Shown piece after piece: positions 11,715 through 24,625 of a DNA stretch of 64,000 bases (position 1 is the first letter of the stretch; each line of letters starts with the position of its first letter). The notes below the pieces were generated by a model. That model saw only the letters and a list, made by a program, of their open reading frames with translations. It ran no database searches and was not told the DNA's origin. The stretch lies in assembly GCA_946807835.1 (NCBI GenBank), contig OX327711.1:19875501-19939500 (forward strand), written 5' to 3'. Source of the stretch: Ailanthus altissimus. Taxonomy: Eukaryota > Streptophyta > Magnoliopsida > Sapindales > Simaroubaceae. A program made the translations under genes and the position numbers.

Positions 11715-12147
11715 GATGTAATTTCAGAATTATAAATTTTTTTAATTAAATTAGAGTTTTTTAATTTTAAGAATGTACTTAATTAGTTTGAGTTCTATTT
11801 TAATTTTTTTTTAATGTTTTATTAATTTAATAATTTTTATTTGAGTTGTCTTTTTAATTCAATAAGAAACTTTATTTTAGTAGATTTTAAGAATAATTAA
11901 TAGTTATATATATATATGTCTTTTGTAACATTAAAAAAGATTTGTTATTTTAATTATTTAGTTATAGAATAATTTTTTGAATTTTTTTTTATTATTTCTT
12001 AACATTTATTGAATTAATGAGATTTAATATCTTAAATTTATGGATATTTTCACAATTAAATTTAAGTTTAATTTAATTCTTTATTTTAAATATTTTTAAA
12101 CTAAATAAAATATTAAATTTATCCATTCATCTATTCTTTGTTTGAGT
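11715..12147 (+). repeat. 5' LTR of the gypsy-like element
   Basis: About 433 bp, starting at gatgtaatttcagaattata and repeated in diverged form from 13422. Followed directly by the tRNA-Met type primer-binding site. Confidence 0.75.
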
Positions 12148-13751
12148 TTAGTATCAGAGCAATCGTATCTATTTCTTTATTAGATACAATTTTTAAGAAA
12201 AAAAAACCACCCACGCCGTATTCTTTACTTTTTTTTTTCTTTTCAAAAACAAATAACAAAAAAATCGAAATAAAATCGAAATTTTTATAAAAAAAAATAG
12301 GCAAACAGCCCAAGATCTATCCCCCGCCACTAGAGCCGCCACAACTGCCACCCTTCACCATCATGCCAGCCGTATCAATCAAGGCATCAAAATACTCAGA
12401 CGAAACTTGACGACCTAGCCCAGCCATCTGTACTTCGATCCATCGTTGGAAAACATAGATCCGCGCTTAAGAGTGCCAAACCCGCAGCCATTCCAACCAT
12501 CTTTAGCTATCGTTCAAGGTACCTACAAACACAGGAAACTCCAGCCATTAAACCCCAGCAAACCGCCGCCTTATCCCACCGTCGAACGTCAATAAAAGCT
12601 TTGGAAAATCAAGAAAAACCCGCGAACTTGATCAGAATTTTTCCGTCAAATCCACCGTGACCCAGTCTCATTCACCACCACCATCACGCTCCTCTTCATT
12701 CGTTCTTTAAGACCCGACCCCGCCACTCCGTCAACGGCCACTATTCACCGGTAATATTAAACCCTAAGCAAGGTTAATTTCTATTTGTCCCTTGGGTTAA
12801 TTTTAAGCTCTATTTTTTTTTTAAAAAAAAAAAAGAGTGAAAAAAATTCGAAACAAAAAGAGACTGAAAAAACAAATTATGGTGCAAAAAGTTAGAATTA
12901 GTGAGGATTTAAAACATAATTTGTAATTGTTTTTTCACATATGTAGTTATTCAAGTATTTAAATGAGGATGATATATTTGAGGAATATAATATTAAGGTC
13001 ATGACAATATTAATAAATTAAAAGATATTAATAAATTAAAAGAAAATTAGTCATTCACAATGATATTAATTTCTTTAGATTCAATCATTAATTTTAATCA
13101 ACTGCCAAAATTTGATGAAGCTTTTAGATTGAGAAGCACGATGAGTATATAGAAGAGTTTAAGGAAAATTTATTAATCATTGACTGCTTTAAGAAGACAA
13201 TGAACATTGTTTGAAAATTCCATTGAAACAATTGATGATTAAAGAAATTGTTATTTAATATTGGAGTGAGTACATAGATATTGTTACGACGATTAGAAAA
13301 TTCAAAGTTCGTAATTTACATTGATATATATTTTGAAAATTAATTTTAGCGCATGTGAAGAACCGTTCAAATAAAAATTAAAGAAAAATTCGAGGATAAA
13401 TTTTCTTTAAGAGGGAGAGAATGATACAATTTCATAATTATAAATATTTTTAATTAAATACAAATTTATCAATTTTAAGAATATCTTAATTAATTTGAAT
13501 TTTATTTTAATATATTTTTTATTACTTTATTAATTTAAAAAATTATTATTTGAGTCATAGCCTTAATTCAATAAAAAAATCTTATTTTAGTAGGTTTAAA
13601 CATAATTTATTGTTAGTATTAATATGTGTCATTTTTAACATTAAAAAATTTTTGTTATTTTGATTATTAAATTATGAAATAAATTTTTTGAGTTTTTTTT
13701 TCTCGATTTTATTTGAATCAATAAGATTTAACATCCTAAATTCATAGGTAT

Positions 13752-14817
13752 TTCCTTTAAAAAAAAATTTTTTTTGGGCTTAAGGTCTCTAAACCTAACA
13801 AAGGCATACCCTTAAAGGTCCAATTATATGTTTTCTTTAAGAATAGTTCTCCTCAAGGACCACCATTATTTGAGGAACAAGTTCAATTTGAAGATAGGCT
13901 TAGGGTAGTGGCCAACAGGCTTGGTCCTAACAGAGCTAGACATTGAAGAACCAGCTCGAACTCAAAAGGACATAATTGATAATTAGAAACACCTATTCGG
14001 CTAGGCCAACTCGGATACAATCACGGTCTCTGCCTATGTACTAATCAAATTGGTTAGTCCCGATGCCTGCGTAGTCAACGAAGAAATTAGGTTGACTATC
14101 TGTCGGATGGGCCGATCAAGTACAGTCAGCGCAATCAATAGAATACCCACTCTTAAGAAGATCTCAAGTTAAGACCAAGTTGATGGGAGAGATGCTGCCA
14201 GAATTCTGACCCGAGCCATTTGAATTTAGCCTCACACTTAACCGAAACCACCAGCGAAGACAAACTTAAAAAATATGCTTAACACATCAAAAGAATACCT
14301 GACATATAGCAGAAGCGGGATCAGGAGATCTATAGAAAGATATTTGACATGTGTCAGACGCACAATATAAAAATATTCGGCGCGAGTCAGAAGCACAACA
14401 TGGACGAAAAACCTAAAAAAGTCCTCAAAAGACTGGCGTTATAAGAAGAAAAAATGAAGATATTAAAAATGATAATGCCCAGAAGAAGAGAAAAAAGAAA
14501 GAACAAATCGGCCAAAAAGAAAGAGGTTCCTTTTCTTTCCCTCGAGACACTTTCTCTTTTTATTCTGTTTCTTATTAGCCTTCCGTTAAAATAAAAAATA
14601 CCCTTTTTAACTAAAGTATCGAAGTGTCTTCGTTGAAATCCATCCCGACGAAACTGTCATCGAGCTTGTGCCTATATTTTTGTAGATTTTTCATAGCTCA
14701 TAGCCAAAAAGAAATCTTAACCCATGCTAGTCACCCCTATCAGGACAATGCCCAAGTTTTATCTCCACTCACAAATAAATTTAAAATTCGTTGGCTCGAA
14801 AAATTATTTTCTTAACA
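13752..14817. mobile_element. Nested insertion inside the 3' LTR (solo-LTR-like)
   Basis: Comparison of the two LTRs shows that the downstream LTR is interrupted by about 1066 bp. The flanks read ggtat (13747-13751) and gatat (14818-14822), an imperfect 5-bp duplication, and the insert ends in ttaaca. It carries a block (aaagtatcgaagtgtcttcg, about 14612) like the end of gypsy-type LTRs. It has no coding sequence. Probably a solo LTR from a different family; the left end in TG is not preserved. Confidence 0.55.
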
Positions 14818-14874
14818 GATATTCTTAAAATCAATGTAAATTTAATTTAATTTTTTATTTTATACATTCTTTAC

Positions 14875-15530
14875 AACACCTTCATTACTATCTCTATCCC
14901 ATCCTCGATTTGTCCTTTGTAAATAGTACCAAAACTCCCGGCACCAATTAGGGTGCTTCCACTAAATCCATTGGTTGCTCGCACAAGTTCTTCATAAGAA
15001 ATTCTTCGGGAAGATTTTTTTAGTGACATCAAAATCGTTAGGCGGCTTTCTCTTACTATTTTGGCATCTTAGCAATAAAAGTGACAGAACCGTGACAAGC
15101 ACCACTATTACAATACTCAGGAGGCAAAACAATAGATAGGAGAACAATATTTCTCCTTCTCTTTGAATGGTGAGACTCATATTTGGGTGGAATCACATAA
15201 TGCATGATTTTCTATAAATAACTCAGCCGAAAAGTTGTCCTCTTGTTAGAATCTCTCATTCTTTTCAGTTTGAAAGAGAGATTTAGATCATTCAGGTAAA
15301 ACAGCGACTCCATAGACTTGGGGATAGCTCCAAAAATATTATTATTGGACAAATCCAGAAATTCCAAGCTTGTCAATCCACGAAATAATTCCGGAATTGG
15401 ACCTTGTAATCTATCATACCCTAAAGTAAGACGTTGTAAATTTGTCAGACCTCCAATGCTGGTTGGTATCACCCCTAAGAAATAATTCCTTGGTAAATCT
15501 AAATCTGTCACAACCTTCAAATTTCCTACG
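14875..15530 (-). pseudogene. LRR receptor kinase pseudogene, LRR-TM-kinase start (segment 2 of 3)
   Basis: On the - strand, 15530-15212 encodes three to four LRRs (LDLSNNNIFGAIPKSM style), 15180-14992 the transmembrane helix and juxtamembrane part, and 15000-14875 the kinase start (RISYEELVRATNGFS, then GAGSFGTIYKG and the lysine strand as VMKV). Frames change between the blocks, and the end of the LRR region is scrambled. The homology stops exactly at the AACAC target duplication and resumes at 11714, showing that both are one gene. LRR sequence upstream resumes at 17352 after an AT-rich insertion. Confidence 0.85.
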
Positions 15531-17351
15531 TAAAAATTTGATAAAAAGGTCCACTAAAAGAAAATGAATGTAATAAAAAGTTTAAGTGCAAAATGCAGGA
15601 ATATTTTTAAATTTTATTATGTTTATTTTAATTTAACAACAAAAGAAATATAAATACATTGTTTGTGAATTTTCAATCCATGTTGTGAGTCTTCCATCTT
15701 TCACGAGATATATCTCCCACGTATAAATTAGTGTGGGCAAGTCAATTAATTGTGAATATCTACTTTTTGTATTTTATTTTTCTCTTTGAAAAAACTTTTA
15801 GCCCAAGAAAATTATGAAAGCACAAAAGAAAAGTCTCAAATAAAAATACTTCTTTTAAAAGTGTATGAAAATTTTCTTTTGAAATTAAGTGCTTTACCTA
15901 AACTCTAATCTTAAAAAGATTAGAATAAAATAATATCTTAAATTATTTTAATTTAAATAATTAAATAGATAAATCCATATCCAATAAGGATTAGAATAAT
16001 ATTTATTATTTATTTTTAATTTAATTAAATACTTTAGTAAATAATTTATTGTTGCCCCATTCATATTAGTTATGAAATTAAATAAATAATTGGATTCTTT
16101 ATATTATTTAGATAATTTAGTAGATAATTCAAAATTATTCAAATTATTTAAATAATATAAATAATTTAATTGTTTATTTAATTCTATTACCATTATGGAT
16201 TTGGCCAATAATTGATTGGGTCCAATGTGTTTAATCAAATTAAATATGAAGCAAAAATAATTAATTTGACCTAATAAGTTTAATTAAATTGAACTTGGGT
16301 TAATAAATATTTTTAGATCCAACAATTAACCTGTAGTTCATTTCAGCATTTTATGGAGCTAGTATGGAGACCTGATGAATCTATAAAATTAAGCTCTAAT
16401 AAATTAAATTATTTGATTAAATCTATTTAATCAATATAATTTTATTTATTAATTTTATATATCTCCACTAAAAATATAAAATTATACTTTTAATTTTGGA
16501 GATAAATTATAAAATAAAAAATTGTCTTTGTCCATTCAATAATCATTTCGTATGGATCAATCCTCCACAAGTATTCATAATTAAAATTAGGTCGAGTATT
16601 TTTTAACTTCTCTAATTACATCTTTATCCTTAATCCTCTTTTGAACTTTTAATTTATAAAAACTCAAATTAATTATTTTTTTAACTATTAAAGAAAACTG
16701 AGCTCACTATATCCAAGACTAGAATCAATTATCATGAGTATAACTTATTTAACTTCTTCTTAAAATGAGTGGATTCTATTTCTATGAAAAATATTTTCAG
16801 CTATTTATTTTATTATATTTATAGGATACTTAATAATTGACTAAAAATATTTTATAGTCTTTCCCATGTAAAGTAATAAATGTAACTCAATGAATAGAAA
16901 TTCATTAATTACTTAGGATTAAGATTAATCTATATATTGTTATATTGTCATAAAATAAATTTTCTTTATTAATCAAAATTAATAGAGATTTAATTTTATC
17001 GTGTCCAATCATATATAATGAACATTATACAAAATGTCCCTATTTTATATGTTAATATATAGAATGATCTGAATGAAATCATTGTATACAATATACAAAT
17101 TGATCGCATTTATAATCTATTAAACGAAGTCTCTGTCTTCATTTGGAAAGGTTTAAATTATTATTCTTAAACTTAATTCTCTTACATATATCTATTATAT
17201 ACTAAATTTAAGACTATATATAATAATCAAATAATTTCATAATATTTAAATAAAAATAATTAAATTTACAAACAAAAATTAAATGAATAACTTCTATTAT
17301 TTATTTTTAATAATAAATAAATATAAATAATCATGCTTTAAAAGCACCTTC
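15531..17351. other. AT-rich insertion inside the LRR pseudogene
   Basis: About 1.8 kb, very AT-rich, no coding sequence. It separates two neighbouring LRR pieces that are only about 60-90 bp apart in the intact paralogue. I could not find convincing terminal repeats or a target duplication, so the kind of element is unknown; a degraded solo LTR is possible. Confidence 0.5.
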
Positions 17352-17575
17352 CCAAGATATCCCTAAGATTCAAAAGACAAAGATATAACAGAAGTTAATC
17401 AATTGAAACCTAATAAGGGATCTCTTAGAGAATTGAGACTACCAAAGCATGCAAGTAAAGCTCCAGAAAGCTTATTATCGTTAAGTACAACTCAATCAAT
17501 CTATCCAAATGAACAAAGATCCTCTGGGAAGGATTCTTCTAGTTGATTATGATTAAGATACAATCCTTGGTTGCT
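17352..17575 (-). pseudogene. LRR receptor kinase pseudogene, LRR piece (segment 1 of 3)
   Basis: Not visible as an open frame, but the - strand translation reads GLYLNHNQLEESFPEDLC, then LNDNKLSGALLACFGSLNS after two stops, matching the paralogue's GLYLQNNKLQGPIPVDLC and NELNGSLPECLDNL region (19575-19345) in order and spacing. It precedes the LRRs of segment 2 in the right order. Upstream of 17575 the match fades out before the 3' end of the next gene at 17758. Confidence 0.75.
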
Positions 17576-20214
17576 TATATATTATTTTAAGATGCTCAAG
17601 GCTATTAATATACATTATTTTCTTTACAAATCTCTGGGTTAAGAGTTGCTTATCTACAGCAAGACTACCGCGACACTAGGGGAAGTAGCCATCTCAGCAA
17701 GTGGTCTAATAGTGTTGTACCCTCGCCCTCAATTAGTCTGATCTAAATTCAATGCCCTTAATCACCAGCATTTTCAATATTTATAAGCAACTTGTCTCTG
17801 ATTTTCAGGAGTCTGGTTAAGGCTTCTTTTATGTTGATCCTCTTCACAGGTGACTCTCTTGTACACTCTATAGCTAAACTCAAAATAGATGATACACATT
17901 GCTCTTTTGCTGCAAAATGCTCTTCATCTCTTCTCAACAAATTGGCATCAACAATATCCATAACCGTACCTTGTAAGGAGTCATTAACCCAACTCTTCAA
18001 GCTCATTTCTGCAGTAAACATTTCATTTGTCGGCTTTTTCTTTGTAAAAGTTTCCATTAGTATAATACCGTAGCTATAAACATCTCCTTTTCTTGATACT
18101 TTTCCTTCTCCATACTCTGTGGATGACACCAATCTTATCATTAGATAAATCAATAATGTTTTGAAAATTTTGACAATGAACAAAAGTATTGAATTTAGAA
18201 TAACCTGGTGCCATGTAACCAATTGTGGCAAGGGCTTGTGTTTGAGTCATAATAGATGTTTCTTCACCTAAAAGCTTTGAAATGCCAAAATCACTCAAAT
18301 GCGCAACCATGTTTTCATCCAGCAATATGTTGCTCGGCTTTAAATCACAATGAATAATTGGAGCGGGATAATCGTAATGGAGATATTCTAATGCTGATGC
18401 AACGTCTATAACCACGTTCAATCTTTGTTGAATGACGAAAGAGTAGTCGTAATCGTACAACCACTTATCCAGGCTCCCATTGGGCATGTATTGCAGTACC
18501 AATGCTTTGAAATGATTATTTGAACAAGTGTTGATGACTTTGACAAGGTTGCGATGACGAATATTTCTCAATATTTCGCATTCAACATCAAAACTTGTAA
18601 GAGCTCCTTCAAGTTCAATGTGAAAAACCTTTACTGCGGCCTGCATCCCATCTAGAAGTGTTCCCTTGTAAACTGAACCAAAACTCCCTCTACCGAGTAG
18701 ATTGCTTTCGCTAAATCCATTTGTTGCTCGGAGAAGTTCATGGTAAGAAATTCTTCTCCATATTACCTCGGGCGATGTTTCTGAGTCATTTTGTGAACTC
18801 GTGTTTCTTTGCCAACGTCTGATCAGAACAAGTAGCAGTGCCAGGACAAGTAATAATGTTACAGAAAATGGTAAAACATAAATCAGTAAATGCTTAGCAG
18901 CATTTTCCCTTTTCTTCGGATTACTTTTAGTTTTGCATAGAGTTAAACCATGTTGGGGCGCACCACATAATTCTTCATTCCCCATGAAAGATTCAGCAGA
19001 AAAGTTTGAAAATGGTCCTCCCTGAGGAACTTGTCCTTGTAGCCCATTGTAAGACAAATTTAAATGCTTGAGAAACGAGAGTGCTTCAAAGGAATTGGGA
19101 ATTTCTCCAGACAAATTATTACTAGACAGATCCAAGAATTCCAAACTAGTCAACTTGCCAAATGAATCTGGAATGGAGCCTTGAAATTTATTATCAGCCA
19201 AGGAGAGATGCTGAAGATTCTTTAGGCCTCTGATTGAGATTGGGATGTTACCTGATATTTGATTTTTTGATAGATCTATTTTTGTCAGAACCTTTAAGTT
19301 CTCGATCTCTAAGGGCAGAGATCCATTTAGAGAATTTGATGACAAGTTGACATACAGGATATCTTTAAGGCCCCACATGGATGAGGGAATTGTAGAAGTC
19401 AATCTGTTGAAGCCTAATGAGAGGGTCCTTAGAGAAATGAGATTGTCCAAGCATTCAGGAAGCGAACCATTTAGCTCATTGCCATCCGAGTAAAACTCAT
19501 TTAAGCTCTTCAAACGACAAAGATCAACTGGAATTGGTCCTTGTAATTTGTTATTCTGAAGATACAGACCTTGGAGCTTCTGCAGTCTTCCAATTGTAGT
19601 GGGAATGCGTCCTGTCAGTTCATTAATCTCTAGGTGCAAGACTGTCAGGTTGCTTAGGTTGCCAATTTCTGACGGAATGCGTCCCTTAATGTTGCAAGCA
19701 GCTAACCCAAACTCTTCGATATAGGTAGACAGATTGCCAATTGAATTTGGAATGACACCAGTTAGTGGATTTGCTGATAGCACTAATTTCCTCAAATTTT
19801 TGCAATTTGTCAAAGAAGTTAGAACGCTAAGTTCAGAGCCAGAAGATTCAGCTGTCAAATTATTTTCCCCTAGATTGAGCCACTGGAGGAACCTTAAGTT
19901 GCCAAGTGTGCTTGGAATGAAACCAGAGAATGAGTTAAATGGCATATCTATGAGAGCGAGCATAGAAGCATTTGAGATAGAGCTAGGTATACGGCCAGTA
20001 AGTGTATTTCCTCCGAGGTAAAATAACTGAAGATTTGGAAGTAGAAAGCCCATGTTTGATGGGAGACTGCCTGAGAGGTTATTAGCAGCTAGTGAAAGGA
20101 AAGTCAATGACGACATATTGAAGATTGCAGATGGAATAAGACTAGTTAGTTGATTACTTGATAAACCCAATACTTCTAAACCTTGTAGATTGCCGATCTC
20201 GCCTGGTATTTCAC

Positions 20215-21661
20215 CTGTCACAGCATGAACAATTGATGCGTTGATTAGAGAGCTCTAAGTCTTGAGGTTTCTTTAATGAGTTTATATACAGTACACCAAA
20301 ACACAAAGGAATAGGTAAATTATCATCAAAATCCTCTTAGTATTAACAATATCTTCTAGGTAAGTTTATTTATCAGTAATACCGACAAATTTAAAAAATA
20401 GACACTAACACCCAACTATTAAAGAATATTTTATTAAAATTTAAATATTGACATGATAGAGTCTCAAAATTATCTAAAATATCCTTGATAACATTTCTCA
20501 CTTGACAATTTCCTAACTTGAAATTTTTTTTATATTCTATTTCTTTCTCTTCATTTTCTCTTTTCTTTTTTCTTTTTTCCTTAAAATCAATTAGCAGCAA
20601 ATGTCAATCAAAATAACACTCATTTGAGTACATACGATGGTAAAAATTAGGGTTAGGAATTTTAAGAAAAGAGATTGAGAATAAGAGATTAAGTTTCTTA
20701 AAATATCAATTTTTTACATTTATTTAATAATTTTTGAGTTAATTATTTTAAGTGTTATTTTATTAAATTAGGGTTAGGAATTTTAAGATAAGAGATTGAG
20801 AATAAGAGATTAAGTTTCTTAAAATATCAATTTTTTACATTTATTTAATAATTTTTGAGTTAATTATTTTAAGTGTTGTTTTATTATATTATCCTTTAAC
20901 CATTAAATTTTAATATATTTTGACTAACAATTATTTATTAATACCTATTTTCAAAACTTATAAATATTATTGATAAATAACCTTATTTAGAAGATATTGT
21001 TAGGAATATCTCAAAAATAAATAAATAAAGAACATATGTCAAATCTTATAATCATTATTGTTATTAACCTTTACCTACCTCTAGTGTTGAATGAATGTAT
21101 TTCTATCTTAAAACTATTGCCCATGCTGACAATATGCCCTTGTTATAAAGTCTGCTTTGTGCCGCCCATGTTATAATTTATGAAGAAATCAAGTTAGAAT
21201 CTTATTGAAGTTCAAAAGAAAAAAAATATCATTTGACCGCATACCAAATTTTGAATTGAAAGGAAATTATAATACTTTGACTATTGCCACCGGCGGAACA
21301 AGCGTAGATGGCACAGCCACATGTAGATGAAAAAGAAAGATAAATTATTGAAGTTGTAATAGATATTAAGAATGGATTACTACTATCTGTCTTTAATTTG
21401 CATATTTTTTCAGGATATTTCCTACTAGAATCTTCCTTATCATTCATAGAGCACCAAAGAGCTGGTGACTTTTTTTTTTTACTTTTATTCTTTTATGAAT
21501 ACTAAAAGGCTAGCTGTTTAGATGTACATAATTGAGACGCAATCATTCACAAAAATACAGAATATATAAATAACCTCAGAAACAGAGTTCATATTGGAAA
21601 GTGTAGGAGTAATATTCAATAATGAGAAAACTGAAGAGAATTCGGTAAAAGTAAAACGTAC
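20215..21661 (-). other. Large intron of the - strand LRR kinase
   Basis: 1,447-bp intron. On the - strand the donor is gtacgt at 21661 and the acceptor gtgacag ends at 20215. It joins NNFTG to GEIPGEIG across a perfect LRR, which confirms the splice. It contains a tandem duplication at 20646-20887 and otherwise nothing recognisable. Confidence 0.85.
20646..20887. repeat. Tandem duplication, 2 x 121 bp
   Basis: Two nearly identical units start at attagggttaggaatttta, at 20646 and 20767. I count only about two differences (aagaaaag/aagataag and ttatttta/ttgtttta), so the duplication is recent. Lies in the intron of the LRR kinase. Confidence 0.95.
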
Positions 21662-22567
21662 CTGTAAAGTTGTTTGCACCGAGATATAACCCCTTGAGCA
21701 TGGTTAAGTTCCCGAATTCTCTAGGAATACTTCCTGTGAAATTATTAACAGACAATGATAAAACTTGGAGCCCTTTGCAGTCAAATAAACTTGACGGGAT
21801 TTTTCCAGAAAGCTGGTTATAGGATAAATAAATCCCTTCCAGTTGGGGAAGAAATCTGAACATATCCTCAGGGAGGCTACCAGACAGGCTATTGTACTGT
21901 ACATCAATGTTCTGTAATGAAGATGTGTTGTAGATGGAGGGAACGGGACCCGAGAGCTGATTGTTACTGAGATCAATAACCCGCAAAGATGGCATATTGA
22001 AGATCAAGGATGAAACATGACCCCAAAGCTGGTTAAAACTGAGATCAATTGCAAGCAACGAAGATATGTTACAAATTGAAGGTGGGATGGTACCAATGAA
22101 ACTGTTTCCGTCTAGAAACAAGTACTGAAGTTTAGTTAAAGAATCAATCCATGTTGGGATTTCTATGTTGAAATTGTTGGATCTAAAGCTAAGGTACTTT
22201 AACCTCCGCAGAATAGCTAGCTCATTGGCGAGAGTGCCATGGAAGCTATTGTTTGTGATATTTAGCAAGCTAAGGAATGATAAGTTTCCCAGCTGCGGAG
22301 GAATGGTGCCTGTTAAATCCATGTAAGCAAGATTCAAGGCTGTGACTCTGCGGTGGCGGGCGCCGCAAGTGACCCCTATCCAGTTGCAAACAGAAGCATC
22401 AGTAGACCAGTTGGAAGCCAATATATTGAGAGGATCATCAGTGATATGAGCTTTCAGGGCAAGAAGAGCAGAATGGTCTGTGGTGATATTGGTGACTGCG
22501 TGAGCTATTCCAATACTGAAATCACTAAAAATACTTCAGCTAAAACAAAAACACAAGTTCTTGCCAT

Positions 22568-24343
22568 TTTTGATATGAGAATTGAGATATGGGAAATGGG
22601 AAACTTCTGGCAAAGAAGATTGATAATATAGATGAATAAAAAATGAAATTTATTGATTTCATTTCATTACAATAAAAAAGGAGAACGACAACATTGATGT
22701 TGAAAAAATGAGTACGTTCCAGACAATACAGGTTTTGATAGAGACCTTGTACTCTCCTATTTCCGTACCAAATGGTTTGGTCAAGCATGCTCGTTCAGAA
22801 TTTTCGCAAACAATCTACAGAAGAGACTTATTTGGTCAACTATATTCTTTTGCTATTATCTGAACTCTAAAATAATTTGGTTGGCGTCAGCATTTTTGTT
22901 ATGATATTGACATTGTATTTACTCAGCTTTTCATAATTCAAAGAGTCCAGAATGTGCTCACATTTGTTGAATCCCAGCGCAGTTTCTTTAAATCTTACGA
23001 GTAAATGAATAAGCAAGATGTTGAGATGTTATTTTATTTAAAGAAATTTGCTTAAATTTTATTAATCAATCTGCGAAAGTTACCGAACACTTTAAGAAAC
23101 TTGCTTAAATTCCATGATTCAACATAATTTAACCCCAAACAAAAAAATGAAAAAACCGGTGATAGGATGTAGTAATTAAAAAATTGTGAACCAGTTTTAA
23201 GGTTGTATTATGATGATTTCGCCCATTTTTTCTTTAAGAAATAAGGTAAAAAAATAAAATAAAAGAGAGAAAGAGATTGAGGGACTTTCAATAGATAATG
23301 ATCTAGCCCTAGGCTAGTGCACTTCCATTTTTTTTTATACAGAGAGATAATGATCATCTTTAACCAACAACTCAGCTCCTCGGGCTTCTTTAAAGCTTTG
23401 TGACTCATTTGATCAATTTATCTTCTTTTTTTTAAAAAAATATTGACAAGATTTTAAATGAGATCTATAGTGATTTTGTTGGGAAATTTATGTTAATATT
23501 TGGTGATATATGTTTCCACCAATGTTTTTAGATAAATTTTCTACTCCCTGCAATGAAAATAATTGAACTCTTGGAAATAAGATATCACACAGATAAGCAG
23601 GTTTCTCCATTTGATTAAATCTTTTAACAAGTGAAGTACACTTGAAACACTCCTTTTATTTTTTGGCAGTTCTTTTCAATAATATAAGTATTGATAGAAA
23701 GTATATTCCCTCGAAAATATAGTTTGAATGGTTGTAAATATATATATTCTGCACCCCAACAATTAAATAAAAGTAAAGAATAAAAATTTATATTTTAAGG
23801 ATAAATTTTTTTCATTCTCATCTAAAACTTATAATAATAAATATTATTAAAAAAAAAAGTATTCAAAATGCTAGATCCTTGCAGCCAAGGGACCTTGTAT
23901 TTGTTTCAACACCTAGTTAAACTTCAAAACTTGCAAGAAAGATTTTAAGCAACAATCTATTAGAAGAGCTTTGAATTGGTCAACATTCTATTTCTTAATT
24001 TAATTAGGAACTGCAATCCTAATAATTAAATTTCAAAAACTTAATGTGATAAATGTAATGTAAGTAGAGAAAGAAGAATAACTCGTCATTCTCCGGCGGA
24101 TAGGGGAATTTCGGTTAGCTTACTACATACACGAACCGAAAGAAAGTTGATATAAAATTGAACAAGTCTCAGCCGTAATGCATGGCATGGATCAAGCTCT
24201 CAACATTTCTAAGTACCACGACTCTAGTTTTCGTTGTCGACTAACTACTACTTGTAAATCACATCGTAGATATATAAATATAAAATTAATATATGTACTA
24301 ACAAGAAACAATTAAAATAAAATGAGAGAGGAATAGAATAATA
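22568..24343. other. Intergenic DNA upstream of the - strand LRR kinase
   Basis: Its right-hand side is the promoter side of the LRR kinase. No coding sequence, RNA gene or bounded repeat recognised. AT-rich with short pyrimidine runs. Confidence 0.55.
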
Positions 24344-24625
24344 AAGGGGTGGGCAATGTCGCTTTAGAATTGGTTCGACTCCTAAGTCCAACCTATTGGT
24401 TCTACTAAAAATGAAATCTGTTAAAATTAACTTTATAAATTGAACCGAATTAATTCAACTTAATTCATTTTTGGTCTTTGTTAAATTTTTATCTGTTTTA
24501 ATTCTAATTTTTTTATTTTAAAATTAAAGTGCAACTGAACTTATTAATTCTTAAAAATAAGAATAGAAAGTAGAACCGAATTGAACCAACTTGGTTCGAT
24601 TCAATTTGATCTAAAAAAGTTCATT
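24344..24625. repeat. GGTTCGGTT-type repeat, partial copy
   Basis: Begins with aggggtgggcaatg, the same start as the well-bounded copy at 44023, and continues with ggttcgac and gaaccgaattgaacc motifs in both orientations. The complementary right end (tgcccaccccta type) is missing, so this copy is truncated. Confidence 0.5.

Larger units (their letters stand above)
11715..14874 (+). mobile_element. Ty3/gypsy-like element inserted in the LRR kinase pseudogene
   Basis: Direct LTRs: the 5' LTR runs from 11715 to about 12147 and the 3' LTR from about 13422 to 14874, split by a nested insertion (13752-14817). After the 5' LTR comes a primer-binding site (agtatcagagc, 12150-12160) complementary to initiator tRNA-Met; before the 3' LTR lies a purine tract (aagagggagagaatga, near 13410). 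The 5-bp AACAC is duplicated at 11710-11714 and 14875-14879, and the disrupted kinase sequence reads on across it. The internal part (about 1.26 kb) has a GC-rich patch at 12300-12760 but no open pol gene, so the element is non-autonomous or internally deleted. The first LTR base appears to be lost or changed. Confidence 0.75.
17758..22567 (-). pseudogene. LRR receptor-like kinase, family XII type, with frameshift at the signal peptide
   Basis: Exons on the - strand: 22567-21662, 20214-18205 and 18116-17758; both introns are phase 1. The product has an N-terminal cap (NITTDHSALLALKAHI, then a C-x6-C pair motif CNWIGVTC), more than 20 LRRs of plant extracellular type, a transmembrane helix (YVLPFSVTLLLVLALLLVL) and a non-RD kinase (GRGSFGSVYKG, AVKVF, HCDLKPSNILL, DFG, GYMAP|EYG), about 1,090 residues in all, normal for pattern-recognition receptors of this family. 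A clear signal peptide begins at the ATG at 22567-22565 (MARTCVFVLAEVFLVIS) but runs into TAG after 20 codons; the mature part is open in another frame, reached by adding one base. An upstream TGA closes that frame. All later exons are open, so this is a very young lesion, a natural null allele or a sequence error. Confidence 0.75.

Noticed and set aside
20646..20887. Direct repeats as a CRISPR-like array
   Set aside because: Only two long units without spacers, in a plant intron.
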